From positions 7,557,060 through 7,621,059 of the forward strand of contig OX442314.1 in assembly GCA_949358305.1 (NCBI GenBank): a DNA stretch of 64,000 nt, in the 5' to 3' direction. The translations under genes and the position numbers were made by a program. Below, piece by piece: positions 1-9,491 of this stretch; within the stretch, counting starts at the first letter, position 1; every line of letters starts with the position of its first letter. The notes beneath the pieces were generated by a model, which had not been told where the DNA came from, did not search any database, and saw only the letters and a program-made list of their open reading frames with translations. The stretch is from Strigamia acuminata (Eukaryota; Arthropoda; Chilopoda; Geophilomorpha; Linotaeniidae).

Positions 1-526
1 ATATGGGCTCAAGTAAGTATCAAACAGAAAACAAAAACAAGAGCGAGCTATTTCCGGTTTACGCTGGAATATATGCTCAGTAGAAACAATGAGTTGACCA
101 TTGCTCCAATAGGAACACTGGTCACTCAAAACTGTCCAATCCTAGTAAATAGGAAGTGGATACAGGAGACACAGTCTTCTACTAGGTCTGTCCCAGGAAG
201 TGGATACAGAGGACACATTTGCAATTAAGGCTATTGTTTTACTCTGCAAAAGTAGCTCAAACACCTGTGGGTGGCGAGGGGTGACTTAATCCTTTGACCA
301 GGTGTTGTTATAATTTGTGTAAATTTTAGCACAACTGGAGAAATAAACACACAAATATATCATACTAATATGATATAATGTGAAAGGTAAAGTGGATTTA
401 TATAAAACCTTTAATTTTATATAAATATCACATAAATATTAGATGCATTCAAATTTCCCACTAAAATGGGAAATAGCGCCATCTAGTGGTGAACTTGGAA
501 GTAAATATGACGTCATGACCGTCACA
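1..526 (-). repeat. Partial gypsy LTR (G1-related), minus orientation
   Basis: The end at 526 reads, on the minus strand, TGTGACGGTCATGACG, the same type of LTR start as 1251-1260 and close to the G1 LTR ends. The whole stretch is an imperfect inverted copy of 1251-1830: both hold the block near 'agatggcgct', the AT-rich polyA-like part and the segment ending in 'aagagcgagct'. Part of it (4725-5060) is also recognisable in the G1 LTR. The other end lies outside the window. No coding capacity is seen. Confidence 0.75.
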
Positions 527-1250
527 ATAGGCTAAAATGACTGCTCAATCAAACAGAAAAAACGGGCATTTGTTTGTACTAAAATCCGGATTTGCACATG
601 CGCAAACGAAAGGAAAGTACCAATAATAAGTGCGTTCGTTCTAAAGTAACTTTTCTTCCTTTGGCGAAAGTAACGAAAGGAAAGATTTTTCTTTCCTTTC
701 GCAAATTGAACGCACCTAATATGTTTTTTAAAACTGGGTTTGCTTGATAAACAACTGAAAGACATAAAAATGATGTAATGTATAGTACTCACAAAAGTGG
801 AAAAAAAACAGTTTCTTTACACGAAAGCTCAAACGTTGCAAACAAATAGAAGAGACTTCTCGTCTGTTATAAATACTAGTAATGATTTAGTTACATAGCG
901 TGCCAGAGAAAATCGATTCTAAAACAAATTATCAAAATGGAGTATAATCATGTTCACTTATAATGATCTAACTTATGACAGTTCAAGACAACCTCAAATT
1001 CAATCAGGCTAAGTACTACTTAGCCTGATTGAATTTGAGGTTCAGTAGACTTTACTACAGCAACCAAACAAAGAACAGTCGATTCTTGCAAATAAATATG
1101 TTATAAATAATGATTTAGTAGTTACATAGAGTGCCAGAGAAAATTGATTGTAAAACTAATTATCAAAATGGAAAATAATCATGTTAATTTTAATGATATA
1201 CGATAGTAAAAGACAACCTCAAATTCAATCAGGGTAAGTAGACTTCACTA
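527..1250. repeat. Spacer between two inverted LTRs, with a ~140-bp direct repeat
   Basis: No gene is visible. About 871-1019 and 1098-1236 are diverged copies of one another: both run through 'gtgccagagaaaat', 'attatcaaaatgg' and 'gacaacctcaaattcaatca'. Around 674-701 there is a short hairpin (cgaaaggaaag, 5-6 base loop, ctttcctttcg). The 86-codon minus-strand reading at 532-792 has no protein-like features and is not called. Confidence 0.6.
990..1042. repeat. Near-perfect palindrome, 26-bp arms
   Basis: The left arm 990-1015 starts aacctcaaattcaatcagg; the right arm 1017-1042 is its exact reverse complement, with a single central base (c1016). The same 'acctcaaattcaatca' core recurs once more near 1214, so the palindrome looks like an inverted duplication of part of the neighbouring direct repeat. 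It could extrude a cruciform. Confidence 0.9.
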
Positions 1251-1830
1251 TGTGACGGTTATACTGTCATACACTTTGCTAGTTAAGGACGTTTATTCTG
1301 CCTATAGATGGCGCTAGTGTGTTTTAGCGGCAATTTCGAATTTCAATCATTTTGAGTAGTTAAAATATAAATTATTATTTATATTTTAGTCTGCTTTCAG
1401 TTTAAATATTAAATATTTAAATATTTAAATATTTAAATATTTAAATATTTAAATATATTAAATATGTTAGATATATTTAAATATTGTTTTGATCAGTTTA
1501 CTACATAATTCTATTGAATTATGTATAAACTTCACACCTGGTGTAGCCACCCCTCACCACCCACCGTGAGTTGGACTTATTCCGATTATAGTCAAAGACT
1601 TAATCCAAAATGTGTCCTGCCTGTGTATCCAGTTCCTAGGGAGGACCTAGTAGAAGACTATGTCCTAGGTATCCACTTCCTACAATCTAGGATTGGATAG
1701 ATTTAGGTGCCCAGTGATCCCATTGGATCACTGGACAGCCCATTCTTCTCATCGAGTATATATTCCAGTGTAAGCCGGATATAGCTCGCTCTTGTTTGTT
1801 TTCTGTTTCCTGAGACTACTTGAGCCGATT
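1251..1830 (+). repeat. Gypsy LTR (G1-related), plus orientation
   Basis: Starts TGTGACGGTTATACTG. Like the G1 LTR read on its own coding strand, it holds an 'atagatggcgct' block about 50 bp in, an AT-rich part, the 'cacacctggtgtag' block and the 'aagccggatatagctcgctc' block. It is the inverted partner of 1-526. Similarity to the G1 LTR fades near 1830; the 3' boundary is not determined. Confidence 0.7.
1401..1485. repeat. Simple repeat, aaatattt-type
   Basis: Runs of an 8-9 base unit (ttaaatatt) within the plus-oriented LTR remnant. It is self-complementary in sequence. Confidence 0.85.
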
Positions 1831-2043
1831 TGGTGGACTTAGGACCGCTTGGGTGAATTTAGTTCACTTTGTTGCACTTAGGGGCAATTGATAGCTATAG
1901 GCTATTGAAAGTAACATTTATCAATTTAACATTTATTCACAGAATTTCCGATTTGGCAGTTAAGTTAGTTATACTTATAAGCTCTTGCTCTTGTCTTGTT
2001 TTCTGTTTTGTCACTACTTACTTCAGCACTCATATACAATTCG

Positions 2044-2305
2044 CTTCATACCAACAGTCCGTTGTAAAAATAGTAAGATTTCTTGTTATTTAGTGTAAGA
2101 ATCTAGAGTGAGCTGAAAACCCACAGACGCACTCCCACCTCTTCATGCCAACATTCTGTTGTAGAAATAGTAAGTTTACTTGCATTTAAGTGTAGTATCT
2201 AGAGTGGGGTACAACCCACAGACGCACTCCCTCCCGCTTCATGCCAACATCCCGTTGTAGAATGTAGAATCTAGAGTGGAGTAATTCACAGACGCATTAT
2301 TGGAG
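2044..2305. repeat. Three tandem copies of a ~97-bp unit
   Basis: Copies begin at 2044, 2141 and 2237, each with 'cttcat(a/g)ccaaca'. Each runs through 'gttgta(a/g)aa', 'atctagagtg' and 'cacagacgca'. The first two are 97 and 96 bp. The third is shorter (about 65 bp) and lacks the middle. No ORF is associated. Confidence 0.85.
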
Positions 2306-2541
2306 TAGCCGAGCGGAGTTATTTCTCTGTTACTCTCACGCCAGTCAGAACCGTGTTATAGGTCAGTGTGAGGGGCCAGGCACAGCCAATGGGGGCTCGC
2401 CACTGGCCACCTCACTCCCCTCGGGGCAGGCGCTTCCCAGGGGGGGAAGGCGGAGCCTACGCAAGGAAAACAACTCATCATACATGGTGACTCAGAAGGA
2501 TGGTATCCGCTGGAGAAATAATCTCCAACTGGGTCACCACA
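2306..2541 (-). repeat. Probable LTR fragment resembling the G2 LTR start
   Basis: Read on the minus strand from 2541 this begins TGTGGTGACCCAGTTGG; the G2 LTR begins TGTGGTGACCCGACTGG, followed in both by a G/C-rich 150-200 bp. The rest is diverged. It may be a solo LTR whose other end lies among the tandem repeats to the left. Low-to-moderate confidence because only the terminus is clearly alike. The 117-codon minus reading at 2356-2709 shows no family features and is not called. Confidence 0.4.
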
Positions 2542-2948
2542 ACATTTCGCTGCCAGCCTTTGACCCTCAGATGTTCGATTCGTATTTGAAATTCGACTCG
2601 AGTTTAAACCTTGTATTAGCATGGTGCTAAATATAAATAAATACCTCGTCCCTTGTACAGTTATCGCCCAAAATTGCACGACTTTTAGTTTTAAAACACT
2701 ACAGTACACACAACGGTATCGTGCAGGGTGGAATCTGGTGGCGGATTTTGATATTTATATATAGATCGCGAAAAGCAAAATATACATTTTTTAAATGTTT
2801 GATTTCGAGTTTTTGATAGATTTGGTTAAAGTTAAAAAATCATTTAGTGTTTAAATTTTTTAATTTTTTTCTCCAAAACTTGATTTAATTCTATTTATCA
2901 TCGTGAGTTGGCGCTTATCAAACTGCGAAAACCAATCAATTGCACCTG
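2542..2948. other. No feature seen
   Basis: AT-rich non-coding stretch between the LTR fragment and the diverged duplication. I see no ORF of note, repeat or RNA gene. Confidence 0.5.
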
Positions 2949-3600
2949 CGTAGATTGGATTTTATTTGAAATTAGAAATTATATAGCACGTGTGGTGAAA
3001 TATTCATGATTAGATTTTTATATAAAATAGTAAATGAAATGTCTGCATTTAGATTACATTTATTCAAGAAACCGCAACTTTTTTAGTTTTTACTTTTAAA
3101 TTGGATTTTATTAGAAATTAGAAATTATACACCACATGTGGTGAATTATTGATGGATAGATTTTACAGTAATATAGAATAGTAAATTTAAAACTTCTTGA
3201 AGAGAATAGTACCGTATAACCTCGGGTATAAGCCGACCCGTGTATAAGCCGACCCCCCCATTCTGAGGCACCATTTTGCTAATAAATGGTGTATGCGAGT
3301 ATAAGCCGAGTACGTCAAAATGTTGTAAAATTTAGTCAAAAATTGATGAAATTGACTACAATTTAGTCGAAAATTGATAAAGTTGACTACAATTTAGTCC
3401 AAAATTGTTGAAATTCACTGATTGTTGGACGGTTGGTCTTATACACAATACAAAATATTACCAACGTAGCACTTAAGTTACATTTTTTTTGGTGCATATA
3501 AGCTGACCCCGCCAATTAGCGGCAAGGTTTTTGCAATAAATTGCTCGGCTTATACCCGAGGTTATACGGTAAATGAAATTTTTGCTTTTAGATTACAGTT
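2949..3600. repeat. Diverged ~150-bp tandem duplication, second copy split by a MITE
   Basis: Copy 1 (about 2949-3065) and copy 2 (about 3103-3209 plus 3572-3600) share 'ttggattttatt', 'gaaattagaaattata', 'acgtgtggtgaa'/'acatgtggtgaa' and 'aatgaaat(g/t)t(c/t)tgc(a/t)tttagattaca'. The MITE at 3212-3569 sits inside copy 2, and G1 then inserted at its right edge. Confidence 0.65.
3212..3569. mobile_element. 358-bp MITE with ~25-bp TIRs and TA target duplication
   Basis: The left end is CCGTATAACCTCGGGTATAA at 3212; the right end 3545-3569 is its reverse complement for about 25 bp. The element is flanked by TA at 3210-3211 and 3570-3571. Secondary copies of the 'tataagccgac' motif lie just inside each TIR. 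There is no ORF, so it is non-autonomous. A TA duplication is usual for Tc1/mariner-type transposases, but other families also target TA. The duplicated host sequence is continuous again once the element and one TA are removed. Confidence 0.85.
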
Positions 3601-5299
3601 TGTGACGATGACCTTTCGATGACGCTATCCGCTCAAAATGTGTATTTTGGCATAACAAGCAAGTCTATCAATTCTAGTAGTTGAGAGATAAGTTAACAAA
3701 CCTAAAGTGTGAACTGGGTAAAATAATGACACATGCGGTTATCAAGACATAACATATTTATTGATATATAAATATAATCACCGTAAAGTGATTATATTAA
3801 TCAATTTGCATAAACTATAGTTACACAATAACTATGCCGACAAATGGCCAAAGGAATTCTCGATTAAACTATACATATAGTTGCCTGTGCGGCGCTATAA
3901 TAATATCAATCGGCTTCGTCCTGGTAAGATGTCGTCTGAATCGGTCGATTATTTGGTCCTGGTTCGAATCTGTAATGAAAGGGTTAGTATCCGAGGACTT
4001 CCGGTTGACTGTATCTGCATCGCCACAAACTTGGGGCGGTTATTGGTTTAAATGGCTTGTGAGAGCCATTTACCAATTGACCTCTTATAAATGTTTTAAG
4101 ACATATATAATTGGTGTGATACGTCAAATGGTTCTTCATACGAGAGTAAACTGTTGTAAGTTTACAATCATAACTTCTGGTTCCGTGTAATGGATGTATT
4201 TATTAGAGTATTACTTTTCAGTAAATACTCGTAATAATTCTGCTTACGTAAAGTTGGCAATTTAGCTACACATTTACTGGCAAGTAGATGCTAATGTAGC
4301 TAGTCTTCAGTTTTGTACAGTTCTGGAAGAAGTATCCGTGTTTATGCACAATGTTGAGTTGTGACATAAACTAGCTGGGGATTTAATCTAACTAAACTTT
4401 TCCGAGTTTAGTTATTTCAACCCTAATGTTACATTTTCGACACGCTGTTCGGCAGCCGTGGTTTACTGTAACTGGCAGGCCTTGTGGAACACTTGTTGAA
4501 TTATATCCGGCCCGACGGGATTCTTACTACTCATCGCCGCGACCTGATCTCCTCACGGCCACACAGCCGTCATCGGGCACCCGGACATGGAGGCATCATA
4601 TCACCCATCTCCACGTCAAGTGTACGCCGTATGTAGGTTGTCATAGGCCCGCAGTATAAGGGGCATTGACTGCGCAATCAACAGACAAGCAAGTGTCTGC
4701 GCAATCAACATGACAACCGGAGTAGTAGAAAGGGCTCAAGAAAACATATAGTCAAATATCTGGTCAAGAGCGAGCTACTTCCTGTTGCGAGGAAGTATAT
4801 ACTCGGGGAAAACAATAGCTTGGCCACTGCTCCAATGAGAGCAATGGTCCTGCAAATCCCCCCAATCACTGGTCACCGTGATGGGATACTCAGAGCACAT
4901 TTCCAGTCCAGGTGGTCAACAGGAACTGGATACTCAGGCCATAGCTCTCTGCTAGGTCGGGACAGGAACTGGATAGCGAGGAACACTTTTGGATTAAGTC
5001 TTTCAACTTGATCCGCGGGGGTCCACGCTTGGAGCAGGTGTGAGGGGGAGATTTAATCCCCTAAACCTAGTTTTTGAGGTAACTTTGCAGAGTTACCACA
5101 AAACAACATAATATCTGTATTTATTTCCATAAATATAAGATAAAGTCGACTCTCTGCCTTAAAATCACATAAAAGTTATATTTTATGTGACTTTACATCA
5201 AGTGACAAATTCTATTCGAATTTGCCGCTTATGGACGTCAGCGCCATCTATCGGTGGGATTTGGCATGATATCGCGTAAACAATACCGTGTTCGTCATA
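3601..5299 (-). repeat. G1 3' LTR (1699 bp)
   Basis: Direct repeat of 17146-18844, offset 13545. On the plus strand it starts TGTGACGATGACC and ends TTCGTCATA; in element orientation it therefore starts TA rather than TG and ends CA, with imperfect terminal inverted repeats. The short ORFs inside it (3834-4190, 4426-4659, 4820-5011) are antisense to the element, occur identically in both LTRs and show no protein family, so they are not called as genes. Confidence 0.95.
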
Positions 5300-5309
5300 C
5301 ATCCCCCTT
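5300..5309 (-). other. G1 polypurine tract
   Basis: Minus strand AAGGGGGATG directly abuts the 3' LTR start at 5299. This is the expected place for plus-strand DNA priming in an LTR element. Confidence 0.65.
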
Positions 5310-6045
5310 ATCAAGGGGCATATCTTAAAATATTCCCTCTTGATTCGTCTTCACTGCGATACATGACAAATCTTCTTCAGTTAGAGTCAACTAACGCATG
5401 TACCAACTAATGAAATTTATATTTTTATGTATATAATTTTAATAGTTCATCTCGTATATTATATATCTTCGTACGAAAATATATAATAGTTCATCGGGAC
5501 TTATTCATCACGTTAAACTCCGAAATAGTCTTTAATAATCACCAAATTATTAAATGTTCAAACGAAAGTTTTTTTCTTTTTATTCTTTCAAAACTTGTTA
5601 ATTTCTTGAAAAATAAACACACATAAATTATCGTTAAATAATATATTGTTATCTGGATCTATTACAAGTTCCAATAAAATTTTCGGGTTACAAAGATTAA
5701 ATTTACATTTGTTAAAATGAAAAACTCAAATATCACAGTTAAATTATTTTGTTCAACTTAAATTGAAAAAATAAACTCTCCAAATTATTCGCCCCTCTGG
5801 GCTGTAGAAAACAACACGAAAAAAAGTTTCATTACAAAAATTAGTTCGGTTTAAAAATGTGTCGACTCTTTAGTTGCACATTTCGGTGAAGAAACATAAA
5901 AGTTTTTTAACAATTAGTTCGTTTAGCAGGAATGAACACAACACGACCTCGGATAAATAATTGTTTTGATCGCCTGAACAGGCTAAAAACTCAACTTGAC
6001 GAATATCGTCCGACACGACGCGATGCGTGGACGTAACGTTTCTGG
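5310..6045. other. G1 3' untranslated stretch
   Basis: AT-rich, about 740 bp between the stop of the third ORF and the polypurine tract. No ORF or repeat of note. In G2 the corresponding stretch is only about 40 bp. Confidence 0.6.
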
Positions 6046-7982
6046 CTAAATGATGGGGCTTTTGCGGCCATCTGCTTCTCCATCATTCTTCTTGTTCGGC
6101 TCAGGGTCGGTACTCTCGTCAATGATAAGTTTGGTCGAGTCCTCCGACGAACTTCTCGGCAGCGGAGTCTCCACACTCGGGGAAATCCCTCTCGACGTAC
6201 TTGGTCGACCAACTCTGGCGGCGAATCCGTCGGGTAACGGGCGCAAGCTAGCAATTGGTGGGTCCCTGGCTTGTCGTTCCTGGTTGTACACCTCTTCAGC
6301 TGTCGGTAGCTCGACACTCCAATCTGCGCGGATATGGATGGCGGCGGGAAGTTGGCTCACACGTTCGAGCAAGCGCGCCCATATGTGTTCCAACACAGGA
6401 AAAGGCTCAGTGCGCAGTGGATTCATTATCCATCTCATAACGAGAATGGGCAACTGGTAATAAACGTTGCGCTTCTGGTTTAATCGTCGAGAAATGTCCA
6501 AGGCGGCTTCCCTGATGATGGGAGTGTAGTGGTCAATCTCGCACTCGGCCGCGTGTTCATTTGTGATGCCTGCCGGAACCATGAACGGGTACGCCGTCAC
6601 AACGGACTTCAATGCTGGCAACTTCTTGGCTGGGGGGCCTGGTGGAGGTGTTGCCGTCTTGGGAGACTCCACCGGTGTGGGGGTCTTGGACGTCTCAGTT
6701 GGTTGAGTGGCTCCACATTGGATCGTTGCCTCGGTGACCGGAGTCATCGCCAGTTGTGCCGCTTGCTTCACTTCCAATTCTTCATTTGCCTTTTTAGCTT
6801 TTAAGCTTAAATTGGCGAGCATTCGGACCTCGTCCTGAGTCCAAGTGGTAACCTCGTAACCGCCGGGTCGGTGATTGTCTACGATGAACCGTGGGTCTAC
6901 TAGGATCACCTCTCCTAAATGGGAGTGAATCACTTGACAGGGGTCGCAGGTGGACCATATACGGGGTCCAGGCTGCGAGGTCCCCATCACCACGTAAGGC
7001 AGGACATTTTCATTCCACGGTGAGATTTTCTCACGAATTTTCCACCCGGAACAATTCGGGCACAGCATTGCGTGACATCCTTGCACGATTCCTATCGCCC
7101 AGCCTCCGCCATTGCAAAACGGGCACGTAACCTCCACACGTTCATCGTAAGGGAGACGACATTTGGGAAGAATGACGTTAACGGCCTTCTCCACGATTTC
7201 TCTGCGCTCTGCTTTGGTGCCCTCGATTGGTGCGGCCTTCTTCAGTTCCTTTACGATTGCGGCTGTGGCTGCGTCCAGTTTTTCTTTAGGGAGGATCGGC
7301 GTGGTTTTGGCTGGAACTGGCTTTGCTGCTGCTTTCGTCTCTCTCTTTTTCTGAGTGACATGGCTGCTGCGATACTGGGTCGGTCGATATTCCGTCCAGT
7401 TGGAACTCGTATTGGTTCGAGCTGGCTTTTGCGACGAGTAATGATAGACCACTCGTGGCTGTTCAGTCAACGGACGTGGTGGTTCATTCTCAGAATGGAA
7501 ATGCGGACGGTACGGGTGATTGCTAGTACGAACAGAGCGGCTGCTTCTCTCTCTGGAGTGCGAGGACTGAGACGCAGAAGTGGAAGGCCGATTCCAGGAC
7601 TCGTCTCCAATCGTGACTTGAAGCGTGTTTTCCTTTGAGGACGTTCCCGAAGCTTCCGCTGACTTCACTAACTTCTTCAGATAGTCGGGCAGTTCTTTTC
7701 CCCTTGCTTTGGCCCAATCCATTATGGCCTGAGCACATTCTCTGCCGGAAGAATAGGTTCCCGCTGACTCTGCAGACTTTAACAATTTCCTCAGGTAGTC
7801 GGGTAACTCCTTTCCTCGTGCCTTGGCCCAGTCCAATACAGCTTGAAAGCCATCAGACCTTGAAGTCTCTTCGTTTCGGGGCGGCCTACCGCGGTCAGGA
7901 CTTGAATCGCCTGACGTCGACGAGTGATCGTAATGGACGTGGCGACGTTTATTTGGTGACCTACGTGGCCCTCGATCCTTTC
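6046..7982 (-). CDS. G1 third ORF, unrecognised protein downstream of pol
   Basis: Open from about 8001 to a stop at 6046; there is no ATG near its 5' end. A plausible splice acceptor (ctcgaatttag, boundary near 7982/7983) precedes the coding-like part, so it is probably made from a spliced RNA, as env genes of some gypsy elements are. The product (about 640 residues) starts Arg/Ser-rich. It then carries two copies of a ~36-residue helical-looking repeat around DWAKARGKELPDYL (7757-7850 and 7640-7735), a Ser/Pro/Arg-rich linker, and a CPFC...CPNC four-cysteine metal-binding-like motif near 7050-7125. The C-terminal region is partly helical and ends Asp/Glu-rich. I see no signal peptide, membrane segment or furin-type site, so it does not look like an envelope. 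Function unknown. Confidence 0.7.
7630..7850 (-). repeat. In-frame duplication inside G1 third ORF
   Basis: Two DNA copies of about 105 bp (7640-7735 and 7750-7850 on the plus strand, both containing 'tagtcggg' and 'ttggccca(g/a)tcca') encode the repeat around DWAKARGKELPDYL. The copies differ at silent and conservative positions, so the duplication is old enough to have diverged but has kept its frame. Confidence 0.85.
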
Positions 7983-8002
7983 CTAAATTCGAGAAATCAC
8001 AT

Positions 8003-9161
8003 CAAATGAATTAAAGTTATCGAAAAATAACCTAATCCAGATGAATCGCCGATACTTAATATATTTATCGTGACATAAACATATAAATACCAACAAGTCA
8101 CCAATAATTAATGCCTTTATTGTAAAATAAATGTATTAATTCAAATAAACCGCTAACATTCTAATATATTTATCGTGGAATAAATATATTAAGTCCTCCT
8201 TCCTGGATATTCTCTTTAAAGAGATTGGAATATTAAATAGGGGAGTAAGGTGAGTTACTCCGTCTATATTCTGACCGTCATTATTGCGAAACACTGAACA
8301 ATCAAATATTTTTAAACGGTTGAGTTTAAATATTTAAATCGAACATAGAACATCTCAATTTACGTATTTTCCTTTTCGGAAAGGTCCGTAATATGATAAA
8401 TATTGTCCTTTAACCGACTAATAAATTTAACAATTTAATTTAATCGATTAAAAGACGATAATTCAGATACTGGATTCCTGATACGTGTTCAAAGGGTGGC
8501 GAACACCCTCTAGTGAGAACTTCCTGTACTTTATAACATGACTTGGCGAGTTTTATCTTTCTAGATAACTTCTCGAGTTAATGGCGGTGTATTTGAATAT
8601 TTTATCATACAAAAATAACACTTTACCACTCATTGTTGAATCTTTGCTCGTAAATCCGTGGAAAAATTGACGTTTTCTTTGCTGACGTAATTAATGTTGT
8701 CCGTACGAAATTTCCTATTAAAATTCGGTTAAATTTTAAAACTCCGGAAATATTAATTAAATTTATCGTTGAATAAATTTAACTTACGAAAAAACCTCGT
8801 TGTTTGTCCAAACAAGAGCGTTTATTAACGTCCGGTGTCGGTGACTGTCGAATAAATTCGACGAGACGAAGTTTTCCGGGCCTAAACCCACGTGGTTTAG
8901 CTACGAAGTTTGGGCAAACCTCTTAACTAAAATAAAACCGAATAAAAGTTGTCTTTTTCGAGACTCGTGTAAATTAGTTCACTCACAATTTACCCGATTT
9001 TTCGCGTTGACAGAAAACTTCACGAGATGACCAATTGTTAAGCGATGTGTCAGCTGTAGTGGAACTAACGAGAGTGAGTTCACAGGTCAACCTCAAAGCA
9101 GGTGTCTATTTTTTAGACCGAGCTCTGTGATTGGTTGATGACTCATTTACACTATCTTGTT
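8003..9161. other. G1 pol-ORF3 intergenic region
   Basis: About 1.2 kb, AT-rich, with no long ORF on the element strand. The equivalent gap in G2 is of similar size (pol stop to ORF3 acceptor 1361 bp in G1, 1378 bp in G2), so it may hold splicing signals or a promoter for the third ORF. I cannot identify a specific element. Confidence 0.5.
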
Positions 9162-9491
9162 TTAAAAATAGCATGGATGAGTCGTCTCTTCAAAGTAGAG
9201 GTGTGCATGTTTCGTGAAATAAATATTCTTTTCGGAAATACTTATTTCTTGCATTTTTTGCACGAAATCATCGCTAAATTGTCGATTAGGCTTAGGAGTT
9301 CGTTTAGAACGTCTTTCAGCCCGTAATAATTTTTTATTTCTTCTCTTTATATGTTCAAGTTCGTTATTTTCGATAACTCCCTCAACGACTTCGTCCGGGG
9401 GTTGGAGAATATCGTTTTCGACGGTATCCTCCGTTTCCATGGGGACAACCTCTTCTTCTGTCTGTTGCGAGACAGGGAAGTGTTCGTCCAT
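9162..9491 (-). CDS. Acidic ORF overlapping the G1 integrase tail
   Basis: An open frame in the -1 frame relative to pol, overlapping the last ~48 codons of pol. The product begins MDEHFPVSQQ, continues with an acidic stretch (PMETEDTVENDI) and then turns Lys/Arg-rich. The pol frame after 9491 instead gives a basic low-complexity end, while the G2 integrase ends in an acidic tail. So this ORF is more likely the original C-terminal tail of G1 pol, displaced by a one-base indel near 9490, than a separate gene. I see no canonical slippery heptamer there. Confidence 0.45.
   Translation of the reverse strand: MDEHFPVSQQTEEEVVPMETEDTVENDILQPPDEVVEGVIENNELEHIKRRNKKLLRAERRSKRTPKPNRQFSDDFVQKMQEISISEKNIYFTKHAHLYFEETTHPCYF

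Noticed and set aside
1869-2093. 74-codon plus-strand ORF with hydrophobic segments
   Set aside because: AT-rich reading in LTR and tandem-repeat sequence, with no support.
2285-2345. tRNA-like 'gtagccgagcgg' suggesting a SINE head or tRNA gene
   Set aside because: The rest does not fold as a tRNA and there is no clear B box in position.
3834-4190. 118-codon plus-strand ORF in the G1 LTR (also at 17379-17735)
   Set aside because: It is antisense to the element, identical in both LTRs only because the LTRs are identical, and has no protein family features.
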